Notes under the pieces: model-generated
What the model was told of the DNA's origin: nothing
The model's input: only the letters and a program-made list of their open reading frames with translations
The model's database searches: none
Assembly: GCA_029556265.1 (NCBI GenBank)
Contig: JAKQFH010000024.1
Location: 1-40,652, forward strand
Source: Chloroflexota bacterium
GTDB taxonomy: Bacteria; Chloroflexota; Anaerolineae; Anaerolineales; Anaerolineaceae
Length of the DNA: 40,652 bases
Direction: 5' to 3'
Shown here: positions 31,201 to 39,700 of the stretch, one piece after another
Layout: the number at the start of each line of letters is the position of its first letter
Position numbering within the stretch: position 1 is the stretch's first letter
Program-made: the position numbers and the translations under genes

Positions 31201-33765
31201 GGCATCCGGCGTGTAGGTCATGTTTGGCGCGGTGCCGCTCAGGATTCCATGCGCTGGTGAGCTGACGATTTCCCAGGTGAGCGTTCCAGGGTACAGGTCT
31301 ACCGCGCCCAAATTGATGCTGACCGCTGTATCTTCAGCAGTACTGACGCTCTGGGCTTGCGCCACCGGAATGTCGTTGAAGAGAATATCAACCTCAGCAT
31401 CATCTGTGTAACCATAGATATCCGTGACTGTTCCGCTGTAGCTATATTCGCCCGGCAGATAAGACCCGTTGATACGCAGGTAAGTGACCGCGCCCGCGTA
31501 CTGGTAATTCAGGCCGTCAACCAGCTGGTAGACTGGACCGGCGCTAACCTTCAGATAGAAGATGGGCGCGTTGCCATTGATGATATTCCACATCACGCCT
31601 TGCCAGCCTGTTGCTCCGGATACAACTCCCTTGCCTGCCCAATATGCAAAAAAGTCAGCCGGGTAACTTTTCACAAAGAAGGGGTGCAGCCCTTCCGCCA
31701 AAGGTCGATTAACCGTCACGGATGGCGCGTTGAGATAATAGAACTCCTGGGCGGTGTCTAGGAGCATGCTGTAACCCGCTCCAAAACTGCCGGAAAGATC
31801 AGTCCAGGTGATTTGATCCAGCGAGTATTGCAGCTGCGCGTCCGTCAACTCCAGCAGACCAATAAAACGAATATCCACGTCCACTGTTTCGCTGAAGCCG
31901 AACGCGTCTTTCACCACACCGCTGAAGCGATAATCTCCCAGCAGATAGCTGCCGTTAACGCGCAGCACGGCGCTGGTGTTGCCCATCGCGTACTGCAATC
32001 CGTCCAGCAAAGTGTAGTTTGTCCCTTCCACCTTGAGATAGAAGAAGGGAGCGTTGCCGTTAATAATCTGCCACATCTGACCTTGCCAACCAGTCGCTCC
32101 GGAAACAACACCTCTTGCCGCCCAGTAATCAAAGAAATCTGCCGGGTGACTGCTGATAAAGAACGGATAAAGTCCGTTTGCCAGCGGGCGATTGCTGGTG
32201 ATGTTGTTGGTGTCCAGGTAGTAATACTCAACCGCCGGGTCCAACTGCATGACAAATCCGCTGGCATAGCTTCCGGGCACTGCCGCCCAAGGTCCAGTGG
32301 GTGTGATCGCGTTGTGCAAATCGAGATCGGTTACCTGCAAGTCTTCGTAGACTGTGATAGTGATTGTCTCGCAATCCTGAAGCGCGCCGTCACTGACGCA
32401 AACGTCAAAGGTATATACGCCTGGGCCCTGCGCTTCGGTCGGCGTCCAGGTAAAGACGCCAGTGCCCGGGTTGATACTTGCGCCCGCTGGTACAAGACCC
32501 GCTGTGCCGTCCTCCAAACTATACGTGAGCGTCTGAGCAGGAATATCCGCGTCGGTCGCAGAAGCTGTAAAGGTAAAGGGCACCAGTTCCTCAATATCGA
32601 AGTTTCCAATCGGGCTCAATACAGGCGCGACGTTGACCTCATTAACTGTGACCGTGATGGTTTCACAGTCCGAAAGAGCGCCGTCGCTGACGCACACGTC
32701 AAAGGTGTATACGCCGGGTCCCTGGGCTTCGGTTGGGGTCCAGGTAAAGGCGCCGGTAGCCGCGTTGATACTCGCGCCTGTTGGTACCGCGCCTGAAGCT
32801 CCGTCCGCCAGGCTGAACGTGAGGGTTTGCGCGGGCAAGTCTTGGTCTGTTGCCGCGGCAGTGAAGCTCAGCGTCGTAAGTTCATCGACAGTCTTGTTCC
32901 CGATGTGAGCCAGAACCGGAGCATCATTAATATCCGTCACGCTGATGATGAAGTTTTCTTCGTAGCTTTCGCCCCAGGGATCGGTAACTTTGATGCGAAT
33001 GGAGTAGCTGGATTTGGTTTCATAATCAAAGGGAATGTTCGCCCGCAAGCTGCTGCCGGAGATATTAAAATACTGAGCATCCGGGTGCCCCACCAGGTCG
33101 GCAAAGGTGTACGTGAAGCTCGTATCCCCCGCGTCGGGGTCGGTCGCGCTCAGGGTCCCGATCACGGTGTTTATGGGTTGGTTCTCCGCGATGCTTGCGT
33201 CACTCAAAGCGATATCTGTCGGCGCGCACGACCGGGTATTGATAACCCCGTCCGTATCGGTGAAAGGAATTGCCTGCGCTTCGGGCCAGTCAACGAGCAT
33301 GCTTTTGGCTCCGTCAATCGTCAGCGCGCTGGTCTCATTTGGCAGTTTTGCCTTGATGGTTAACACCAGGATATCTCCGCTTCCGCTCACCGGGTTCGGA
33401 TTGCCGCCGCTGCCTTGCTTTGCCAGCCCCCACACCACCGTTCCGGTTGTATTGTTAACCGCGTTGGTAGGTTCCGGCAGGTAGGTTTCACCTGTGCCAA
33501 TCAGAAAACTGCCCGGCGCCACCGCTGTAACCTCAATTTTGCTTGGGTCAAAGCTCAGTTCCAGATGAAAGGCGGTCAAATCCGTCACATCCGCCACCCG
33601 CACAGCCACCGTGCTGGTGCTGCAGGTGCGTGCCTCCGCTGGCGTGGGGTTGACGCTCAGACTTGTTCCAGCCTGAGCCAAAGCGCTGCCGGAAAATATC
33701 CCCGCAGCCAAAATAACTACTATCGTCAATATGCCGAGCCATCCAAGCTTTCGATTAATTCTCAT
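28237..33765 (-). CDS. Giant secreted cohesin/cadherin/Ig-repeat surface protein
   Basis: This 1,842-residue exported protein has a signal peptide at 1-31 (ends SGSALAQA). Residues 34-180 form a cohesin-like domain (LTAFHLELSFDPSKIEV). The order then is a cadherin-like domain (181-282), two putative-Ig repeats (283-475), two unfamiliar aromatic-rich modules (476-637 and 638-798), a cadherin-like/VCBS repeat (799-888), two Ig repeats (889-1078), a Big_9-like repeat, a cadherin domain and a VCBS-like repeat (1079-1368), three Ig repeats (1369-1652), and two Big_9-like repeats (1653-1829). DxNDAP sites suggest calcium binding. The tail is RIYIPILFK. There is no membrane helix. The start has GAGGAAAA upstream and overlaps the previous stop as ATGA. 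It is probably a long adhesive or scaffold protein of the cell surface. Confidence 0.88.
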   Translation of the reverse strand: MRINRKLGWLGILTIVVILAAGIFSGSALAQAGTSLSVNPTPAEARTCSTSTVAVRVADVTDLTAFHLELSFDPSKIEVTAVAPGSFLIGTGETYLPEPTNAVNNTTGTVVWGLAKQGSGGNPNPVSGSGDILVLTIKAKLPNETSALTIDGAKSMLVDWPEAQAIPFTDTDGVINTRSCAPTDIALSDASIAENQPINTVIGTLSATDPDAGDTSFTYTFADLVGHPDAQYFNISGSSLRANIPFDYETKSSYSIRIKVTDPWGESYEENFIISVTDINDAPVLAHIGNKTVDELTTLSFTAAATDQDLPAQTLTFSLADGASGAVPTGASINAATGAFTWTPTEAQGPGVYTFDVCVSDGALSDCETITVTVNEVNVAPVLSPIGNFDIEELVPFTFTASATDADIPAQTLTYSLEDGTAGLVPAGASINPGTGVFTWTPTEAQGPGVYTFDVCVSDGALQDCETITITVYEDLQVTDLDLHNAITPTGPWAAVPGSYASGFVMQLDPAVEYYYLDTNNITSNRPLANGLYPFFISSHPADFFDYWAARGVVSGATGWQGQMWQIINGNAPFFYLKVEGTNYTLLDGLQYAMGNTSAVLRVNGSYLLGDYRFSGVVKDAFGFSETVDVDIRFIGLLELTDAQLQYSLDQITWTDLSGSFGAGYSMLLDTAQEFYYLNAPSVTVNRPLAEGLHPFFVKSYPADFFAYWAGKGVVSGATGWQGVMWNIINGNAPIFYLKVSAGPVYQLVDGLNYQYAGAVTYLRINGSYLPGEYSYSGTVTDIYGYTDDAEVDILFNDIPVAQAQSVSTAEDTAVSINLGAVDLYPGTLTWEIVSSPAHGILSGTAPNMTYTPDADYHGTDSFTFRVNDGTSNSNTATVSITITAVNDAPVLDPIGDKSVDEGVELSFTATASDVDGDTLTFSLVGAPSGAAIDPATGVFTWTPTEAQGPGEYTFTVKVCDNGTPVLCDEEEIKVTVNEVNVAPVLGAIGDKTVDELTLLSFTATATDADIPVNTLTFSLDGAPSGAAIDPVTGVFTWTPTEAQGPGEYTFTVKVCDNGTPGLCDEEEIKVTINEVNVAPVAVDDAYSTLKNQVLNVGAPGVLGNDSDADIPANTLTAVLVTDIPSGEGTLVLAASGAFSYTPPVGFTGQTSFYYKVFDGALYSGTAKVTITVTDSNLAPTDILLTDQTILENLPVGSVVAYLSALDPNAGDTFTFSLVSGTGDTDNASFSISGNKLLSAVVFDYETKDSYSIRIRVTDQGGLWYEKSFIISILDVNDAPIANDQTVSTPEDTPLAITLTGSDQDGDPLTYAVIAHPTHGVLTGTAPNLTYTPAADYHGTDSFTFQASDYALVSNIATITINVTPVNDAPVLGAIGNKSVPELTLLTFTAAATDVDGDTLTFSLVGAPSGAAIDPATGVFTWTPTEAQGPGEYTFTVKVCDNGTPVLCDEEEIKVTVSEVNVAPVLGAIGDKTVDELTLLSFTATATDADIPDNTLTFSLVGAPAGAAIDPATGAFTWTPTEAQGPGEYTFTVKVCDNGTPGLCDEEEIKVTVNEVNVAPVLGAIGDKTVNELTLLSFTATATDADVPANTLTFSLVGAPAGAAIDPATGVFTWTPTEAQGPGEYTFTVKVCDNGTPVLCDQEEIKVTVFEVNTAPTARDQSVTTPEDTPIDISLDVSDPENDPLTTTIITGPSHGQVSVNGIVVTYTPDLNYYGADSFTYKVNDGLEDSNIATVSITVTPVNDPPVAYGMTVETPENFPVNFELLATDPEGDIGTFIIVTTPAHGTLDCDGRYCTYTPDPNWNGEDGFYFKVNDGELDSNEAFVKIIVHQGPRIYIPILFK
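28822..31113 (-). repeat. Near-identical 288-base repeats coding Ig-like modules
   Basis: Five copies of a 288-base (96-codon) unit share long identical stretches. The sequence GCCGTTGTCGCAGACC recurs at 28861, 29149, 29437, 30589 and 30877. Three are in tandem (about 28.82-29.69 kb) and two in tandem (about 30.54-31.11 kb), separated by other modules. Two more diverged copies lie at 32.34-32.92 kb. The DNA similarity indicates recent duplication or gene conversion. Confidence 0.9.
31372..32340 (-). other. Two tandem aromatic-rich modules of about 160 residues, unrecognised
   Basis: Residues 476-637 and 638-798 of the giant protein are tandem copies. Over a 55-residue core beginning NRPLA, 44 positions are identical. 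The core holds PADFF-YWA, GVVSGATGWQG and IINGNAP-FYLKV. Each copy ends in a beta-rich stretch with NGSYL and a GxYxYSGxVxDxYG-type motif. I do not recognise the domain; carbohydrate or surface binding would suit its many Trp and Tyr residues, but that is a guess. Confidence 0.75.
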
Positions 33766-34616
33766 TTTTCCTCCTCATCTTTCGAAATTTTTGATTTTTT
33801 CCCGAGCCGCGCGACCAAACCTGCGCCGCCAGCAGCAACAAATAAACCAAGGAGAACCCAGGCATAAGCCGGGAACCCCGGTTTCTGAACCTTCGCTTCG
33901 CTTTCCTGTTCACCCGCGGACCGCGGGGGTTGAATTACCTCTGTGGCTTTTGGCGCCAGGGTGCTGGCAGGGGCTGCCGGCGCTTCCGTGGGGACGGTTG
34001 TGGGCGTGCTGGTCGGCGCAAGCGTTGGAATCATCATGATTGCCGTGGGGTCTTGCACCGGGATTGCCGTCGCAGCGCTTTGGACAGCGTTCGCGCTGAT
34101 TTGCACACTGCCCGAAATCATTTCCGTTGGTATCAACTGTCCTTCGCGCGTTGAGAGGTCCGCCCGGGTCATTTCGAGCGCGCTCTCGCCTTCTTTAAGC
34201 CCTTTCATATACAACACAAGCAAAACCCCGCTGCCGGATTTCGGCTCGCTGGGGTTCATCTGGGACATCACAAAGCGGATGATGCCATTTTGGGTGTCAA
34301 CGGTGTTATACAACACCATGCCGGCGTCCAAAAAAGTTCCCAGCGCCGGCTGCACGCCGTCTCGCATCGGGTCCGCGTCCTCCACGCTCAACACCTGCGG
34401 GTCGTAGCGCAGTTCAATGTCAAACGCGTAGCAATTTTCAACATTTTTTATCTCAATGGGGATTTCAAGGCGCGCGTCTGGTTTGCCTGTGATTTTTTGA
34501 AATACCCCCACCTGCGCGCCGCCGGATTGACCAAAAGCGGGGCTTGCCAACCCAGCCGCCAATACCACAAACATACTCAATACGATTGCTTTCATCCAAA
34601 AACGATTAATTTCCAT
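33762..34616 (-). CDS. Membrane-anchored cohesin-domain protein
   Basis: This 284-residue exported protein has a signal peptide at about 1-30 (ends SPAFGQ). Residues 35-175 form a cohesin-like beta-sandwich (CYAFDIELRYDPQVLSVED is the strand shared with its neighbours). A Pro/Thr/Ala linker runs from about 183 to 245, then a membrane helix (AYAWVLLGLFVAAGGAGLVA) and a charged cytoplasmic end KKSKISKDEEEK. The outer domain would be displayed by this anchor. The start at 34616 with AAGGAATTC upstream is chosen over 34661, and it overlaps the previous gene by 11 bases. Its stop overlaps the giant gene by ATGA. A cohesin on a membrane anchor is suited to hold dockerin partners on the surface. Confidence 0.87.
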   Translation of the reverse strand: MEINRFWMKAIVLSMFVVLAAGLASPAFGQSGGAQVGVFQKITGKPDARLEIPIEIKNVENCYAFDIELRYDPQVLSVEDADPMRDGVQPALGTFLDAGMVLYNTVDTQNGIIRFVMSQMNPSEPKSGSGVLLVLYMKGLKEGESALEMTRADLSTREGQLIPTEMISGSVQISANAVQSAATAIPVQDPTAIMMIPTLAPTSTPTTVPTEAPAAPASTLAPKATEVIQPPRSAGEQESEAKVQKPGFPAYAWVLLGLFVAAGGAGLVARLGKKSKISKDEEEK

Positions 34617-35580
34617 GAATTCCTTCTTGTTTCTGTTTTTTTCGCCGGATAAGCAGCGCAATAATTAACGCAATAACAAGCACACCAGCGGCAATCACCA
34701 CCCCGGTCACCAGAGCAGCGGGCGAAGTGCCGCCCGGGCGTGCTTTTGGCGCATTCAAACCAGCACTGACCGCGGTCATCTGCGCCACCTGTGCCATCAG
34801 GGTGGCGTAATGCCCGGCCTGGCGGGTCTTTTCCGCCCCTGGCGCGAACGGCTCTGTCGGCTGTTCCAGAGTCAAGGTGCCTGCCAACGGCTCGGTTACC
34901 GCCCAGGTTGGCATTCCCTCATCGGGGCGCTTGGTCGGTTCCGGGGCTTGCGTCAGGATTGGCAAACCTCCGCCCGGGCCCGGCGTATTCGTTGGCGCGG
35001 CGCCGGTTGGGTAGGTTCTCCCGCCCGCTAAGGTGGCAGTGGGCGTCGGGTTGGGCGTGCGCGTTGCGGTCGGGGCTGCCGTTGCCGAAGCTTCTACACG
35101 CACAACGCCGCCATTCAGGCTGGGGTAGCTGAGCGCGCCCTGCGGCTCGGCCAGTTCGCCTTTGGTCAGCGTGAGCGCGCTTTCGCCGGGTTTCAGGCCG
35201 GTGAAGCGCAATTCAATCAAAGCTCCGCTGCCAGTCTTGCCGGGCTGCGCCAGCTGGGTGGCCACCAGGTGAAAGCGCCCGGGTTCATTTTCCAGGACAA
35301 CTTGCGCCAGTTGGGTTAAGAAGCTGCCAAAGCCCCAATTCGTCAAAGTCAGAACCTGCGGGTCGTAGGTCAGTTCGATATCAAACGCGTTCAGGTTCAC
35401 CGCGTCGCTCACCACGACAGACACAGCTGCCTGCCCACCCACCGCGGTTTCCGTCCGGGGCAGGTTGATGCTGAGCGCGAAGCCAGCCTGCGCGCTCGCG
35501 CCGCCAAAAAGTGCGCTGGTAAGAACCACCGCCAGCAGCAGCGAGAACAGCGTTTGTCTGAACAATCTTTTCATTCGCAT
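34606..35580 (-). CDS. Membrane-anchored cohesin-domain protein with Pro/Thr linker
   Basis: This 324-residue protein has a signal peptide at 1-31 (ends GGASAQA). The cohesin-like domain covers 33-165, with LNAFDIELTYDPQVLTLTNW and GSGALIELRFTGLKPGESALTLTKGEL. A long Pro/Thr/Ala/Gly linker covers about 168-285, probably glycosylated. A membrane helix at 286-311 (VTGVVIAAGVLVIALIIALLI) is followed by RRKKQKQ, so the C-terminus is inside. It is a second anchored cohesin beside the one at 33762, related in design but not in detail. The ribosome site before the ATG is weak; a GGAGGG-containing hairpin lies 13 to 34 bases upstream, in the 44-base gap to the previous gene. Confidence 0.87.
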   Translation of the reverse strand: MRMKRLFRQTLFSLLLAVVLTSALFGGASAQAGFALSINLPRTETAVGGQAAVSVVVSDAVNLNAFDIELTYDPQVLTLTNWGFGSFLTQLAQVVLENEPGRFHLVATQLAQPGKTGSGALIELRFTGLKPGESALTLTKGELAEPQGALSYPSLNGGVVRVEASATAAPTATRTPNPTPTATLAGGRTYPTGAAPTNTPGPGGGLPILTQAPEPTKRPDEGMPTWAVTEPLAGTLTLEQPTEPFAPGAEKTRQAGHYATLMAQVAQMTAVSAGLNAPKARPGGTSPAALVTGVVIAAGVLVIALIIALLIRRKKQKQEGIHGN

Positions 35581-35624
35581 ACAATCATTTCACGGAGGGG
35601 AAAACCGCCCTCCGCCTTCCTTCC

Positions 35625-36602
35625 TCAGGGCGTCCAGCCCGCGTAAACCAAAGCGGAGGTGAGGCCGAAATTGCCCGCCACAATCGCCAGGTCGCGCAGG
35701 TCCACGACGCCGTCAAAGTTCACGTCCCCGTCCAGGCTCTCGCCCGGCAAAAGGTCCGCGGGGGTTTTACCCCAATATGTGCCGACCACGCTGACGTCGC
35801 CAGCGTTAATTTCGTTGTCCGTCCAGGCAGCGTTTCCGCGCACCAGCGCCAGCGGCGCGAGCGTCGTGTTCCCGGATGTCATCCCAAAGCTCTTGCCAAG
35901 CGCTTCAGTCAGGTTCAGGCAGCGCGGTTGGGCGGTGGTGAGGGTGTAGGTATCCCGCCAGACCTGGGGGATGCTGAAGTTATTTCCCGCCTGCCCTCCC
36001 GTTATCCCGCTGTATGGGCCGGCATGGAAAACCGGGCCGCCCACCAGGGCGACCGGAATTCCAGCCCGCAAAGTGTTGTGTTCCACGCTGATGTTCCCGC
36101 TGACGGTGAATTTGCGCACCGCGTTGAAGACGCCGTTGTGGATGGTACGGCTCAGCAAGGGCCCGGTCGAACGCGCCAAATCTGCCTTGGTTATCGTGAT
36201 GGGAGTACTTCCTTCGGCAATTGCCTTAAAATTCAGGTTCAACAAGACGCCGTCACCGGTGTAACCTGGCGTGGCGAGCTGAGTCACAGCAATTTGGAGA
36301 AACCCCGGATTGTTCACCGGCGGGATGACGTTAAACAGGTTTTTCAGGATGCCGCCGTGCGACCAGGACGTAAGCGTGAGAACATTCTTGTCGTACTCCA
36401 ATTTGATTTCAAAAGCGTTCAGGTCCTCTACGTCATCCACATAGATTTGAACAAGTGCGGTACTGCCAATGGAGAGGTCCACCGTTGTTTGACCGGGCAG
36501 CACAGAAATATGGGCGCCAGTTTGAGCGCTTGCTGCGGATATCGACGAAAACAAGGTTAAAAGCAGTCCGATTAAGACTGCCGTAAGCTTTTTTTTGCTC
36601 AT
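35625..36602 (-). CDS. Secreted cohesin-dockerin adaptor protein
   Basis: This 325-residue exported protein has a signal peptide at 1-26 (ends AASAQ). Residues 28-162 are a cohesin-like domain (LNAFEIKLEYDKNVLTLTSW). Residues 165-255 are a prealbumin/carboxypeptidase-regulatory-like beta-domain (VSGNISVEHNTLRAGIPVALVGG). Residues 258-318 are a dockerin: first half NEINAGDVSVVGTYWG, second half DGDVNFDGVVDLRDLAIVAGN with calcium-binding D291, D293, N295, D297. The presence of both cohesin and dockerin in one chain suits an adaptor that can bind a dockerin partner and be bound by a cohesin. GAGGGGTGAG precedes the start. Confidence 0.9.
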   Translation of the reverse strand: MSKKKLTAVLIGLLLTLFSSISAASAQTGAHISVLPGQTTVDLSIGSTALVQIYVDDVEDLNAFEIKLEYDKNVLTLTSWSHGGILKNLFNVIPPVNNPGFLQIAVTQLATPGYTGDGVLLNLNFKAIAEGSTPITITKADLARSTGPLLSRTIHNGVFNAVRKFTVSGNISVEHNTLRAGIPVALVGGPVFHAGPYSGITGGQAGNNFSIPQVWRDTYTLTTAQPRCLNLTEALGKSFGMTSGNTTLAPLALVRGNAAWTDNEINAGDVSVVGTYWGKTPADLLPGESLDGDVNFDGVVDLRDLAIVAGNFGLTSALVYAGWTP

Positions 36603-36678
36603 ATCTCACCCCTCAAATAAATTGTGAATGACATCTCATTCATAAGCGGATGTTTCGCTCTTTCCGATTGGCGAAAGG

Positions 36679-36712
36679 CCCTTGCAGGTCGGGCTTTCGC
36701 CCGACCTGCAAG
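36679..36712. terminator. Strong 15-bp hairpin between beta-helix and adaptor genes
   Basis: CCTTGCAGGTCGGGC pairs perfectly over 15 bases with GCCCGACCTGCAAGG around a four-base loop, in the 123-base gap between the two genes. The following T-tract on the minus strand is weak. It may terminate partly or protect the upstream message. Confidence 0.6.
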
Positions 36713-36725
36713 GAATAGTTCAGGT

Positions 36726-39700
36726 TTACGGTGTCGCGATCGTATAAGCCGCGGCAGAGGTCAGATTCCAGTTGCCACCAACCAACGCCAGGTCCTGAAT
36801 ATTGACGATGCCGTCAAAATTGCAGTCGCCGTGGTTGCCGAGGCTGTCACCCGAGCCAGGCCCGCCATATTGGGCACCGACAAGTGACGCGTCGCTCGTG
36901 TCGATAATATTATCCAGCTCCGTCAAAGAAGATCTCCAATAAGCGTTGCCGCCCCGAAGAATGAGCGCCGGAATGTCGTACGGCCCTGTGACGGTGAATC
37001 CCCTGCCATTGCTCGGGATGACGTTCAGGTAGCGCGGCTGCAAAGTGGTGATGGTGTAATAGCCGCCATAAAGTACATTCAGGCTGAAGTTGCCGCTAAC
37101 CAGGTTCGAGGTTAAAGCGCTGGGTGCATAAGGCACGAGCGTTCCGCCCCAGGTGAGGGTGACAGGAATGCCCGCGCGGCTGGAGTTGCCCTGCATACTG
37201 AAGGTGCCGGTAATGTCGAAGTTGCCGTTCACGACTACACCGGGCTGGGTCAGATCTGCCAGCAGACGGTCAGCAGGCGTCCAATCGCTGTCGTACAAGC
37301 TGATACCTACTGTCCCGGTCCAGGCTTCGGTAAAGGTAATCACGAAGTCTTCTGATGTAAGCGGTAAAGTCACCGGGATTGGCGGGCAGGTTGCCCCGCA
37401 AATGTAATCCGTTCCACCGTAATTAATCACGGTTCCCGCGGGTAAATCGAACACCAGTTCAAAGGGTGCTGGGATGCCGTCAGGATTGGTGATTGAAACC
37501 GGCAGGGTCACGGGCACGCCCGCGGCGTATGGTCCGGCTGGGAAGTCGGCGGTGATGACGGGTTTGCTATAAGCGTTTGTGCTCATGGAAACACTGTCGC
37601 TCACAATTCGCTCCACTGGCGTGACCTTATCCACCACGTCAATCATATTGCCCGACGCGCTGTAGACGCCAGGAGTAGTCACCGTGACGGAACAGTTCAG
37701 GACAATATCCACACCAGTCGGTGGGACTTCAAAGTAGCCGTCCAAGCCGGCGATGCGGGCTTTCACGCCGCCCGCGCCGTCAGACACAAGCAAGGGCAGC
37801 AAGTTCCAGGTGAATGGCACCGGGGTTGTAATGCTGCAGCTCAACGCGCTGAAGTCGCTCACCACATGACTTGGGATCAGGATGTCGAATACCACCGAGT
37901 CGTCATAGTTGCGGCCGGTTGTCGGGTTGTTAATCTTCACCGTGAACGCGCCGGGCTCGCCCACAATCAAGTATTGGTCAGTCGTCGCGACGGTGACAGT
38001 CGGTTTGTCATAGACGTAAGCCGTATTGGCGTAGGTCGCCAGCACGGTGTCCGGGTCGGGATCCAGGTCGAACAGTTTAATTTCAACCGGATAGCTGCCG
38101 GGCTTTGCCGCTGTAACGCGGAAGAGCGAGGTGGCGTTGTATGGGTTAGGCATCGGGAAGCCCCCGCTTGGCCCGTAGTAGCCGCTGCAGACCCCGCCGG
38201 AGCAGGTGAGCGGTAACGGCGCCCAGGCGGAGCCGGTCCAGTATTCCACGCTCAGATCACCCGCGTTTGCGGTAATGTTGAACTGGAAGATCACATGGGC
38301 GTAATTCCCGCCAGCGCTGGGGTTATCCGCTGTCACGTGGAATTCGCGCTGTTCGCCGGTCAGGTAGTAGCCCTGGATGTCAGGCGAGCTGATGGTCGGC
38401 AGGTCGATGATGGTCACCGCGCTGTCTGCCATTGCGTTCACGTAGACATTGCTGGAAGACTCGTAGCCCGCCATGCCAAAGCCGCTGGTCGCCGCGTAGG
38501 AGAAGCTGAGCGGCTTGTTCGCGCCAGCTGTCGCGCCGGTGAAGGTGACGCTGAAGAGCGGCAGGTCGCCAGTTACGTTGGCAGTGTTGTAGCCAATGAA
38601 CTGCAGAGTGCGCGCCGTCGCGTTATGGACAACCGAGGCTGTTCCCAGAGTACTGCTGACCGTGTCGCTGACGTAGGTCAGTTCGGCCGGGTAGGTGAGC
38701 ACAAAGTCCGCCGCGTTCACATTGACCAGGTGCGCCATCACGGTGTAGGTGATGTCCTGCCCCTTGACCACCTGGTTCGCCCAGGGAGTTCCGGAAGAGA
38801 CCAGGTAGAGGTCCGCGTGGGTGAAGGGTTCGTAAATCACCTTCGTGCTGACGTCGTCTCCGTTGGTTCCCTTCGGGCCAGCCACGTCGCCCCAGGAGTT
38901 GTATTCCGCGCCGACGTCGTTTGCCCCGAGGTTATTAATCCCGTAGCCCGCGTTGTTCTTGAACATATTGCCCTGGATGTTGACAATCTCCGAAACGTCC
39001 CCGGCGAATTTAATCCCGTCGCCGCCGAGGTTGTGGATGAAATTGTCCACCAGGACGATGTCTTTCACTGCGCCGGCGAAGTAGATGCCGCTGCCGGTGG
39101 TTTCGCCGGTGCCGTCAAACTGGATGCCCTTGATGGTGATGTTATCCAGGTTCGCCGCCACGTCAATGCCGTTCGCACCGTTGGTGGGCACGCATTTGGC
39201 GCCGCTGAGGCTTTCGGTGGTGATGATAGTGTTGCTGGCGTTAATCGTGAAGCAGGGGGAGTTTGGCTTAATTTGTACGCCATTCTCGAGCTTGAGCGTC
39301 AGCTTTCCACTGCCAGCCGGAACGATTATGGTGCCGCCGTAATCGCCACCTTTAAAGGTAATGGTCGAATTTGGCTGCGCGCAGGCGATTGAAGCGTTGA
39401 TTGAAGAAATGGGCATGCTAGGCGTGACGGTAAAATCTCCGACTGGCATAGGTCCGATTTCGATTGTCATTGCCTCGTCCGCCCACCAGGGCCAATTTGC
39501 TGCCGTACCACTAAACGCAGTCGGTCCGCATGCTGAACCCCACCAGTTGTGAGTGGCATCACGCGTTCCACCTGTTACGTTGTTTTCGAAATACTGGAAT
39601 TTCTCGGTCGCGTCAGATGTGCCCAGTAATATTGAGTTGTTTTTAAAGTCAACGTTACCAAGGCTCATCGTCTCAACACGAATAGCATTGAAACGTTCAG

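Noticed and set aside
31813-32796. Plus-strand open frame of about 327 codons opposite the aromatic-rich modules
   Set aside because: No recognisable motif or ribosome site; the minus strand encodes obvious repeated domains.
38295-39392. Plus-strand open frame of about 365 codons opposite the beta-helix gene
   Set aside because: It is a low-quality Val/Arg/Asp-rich product opposite a protein with clear domains; a shadow frame.
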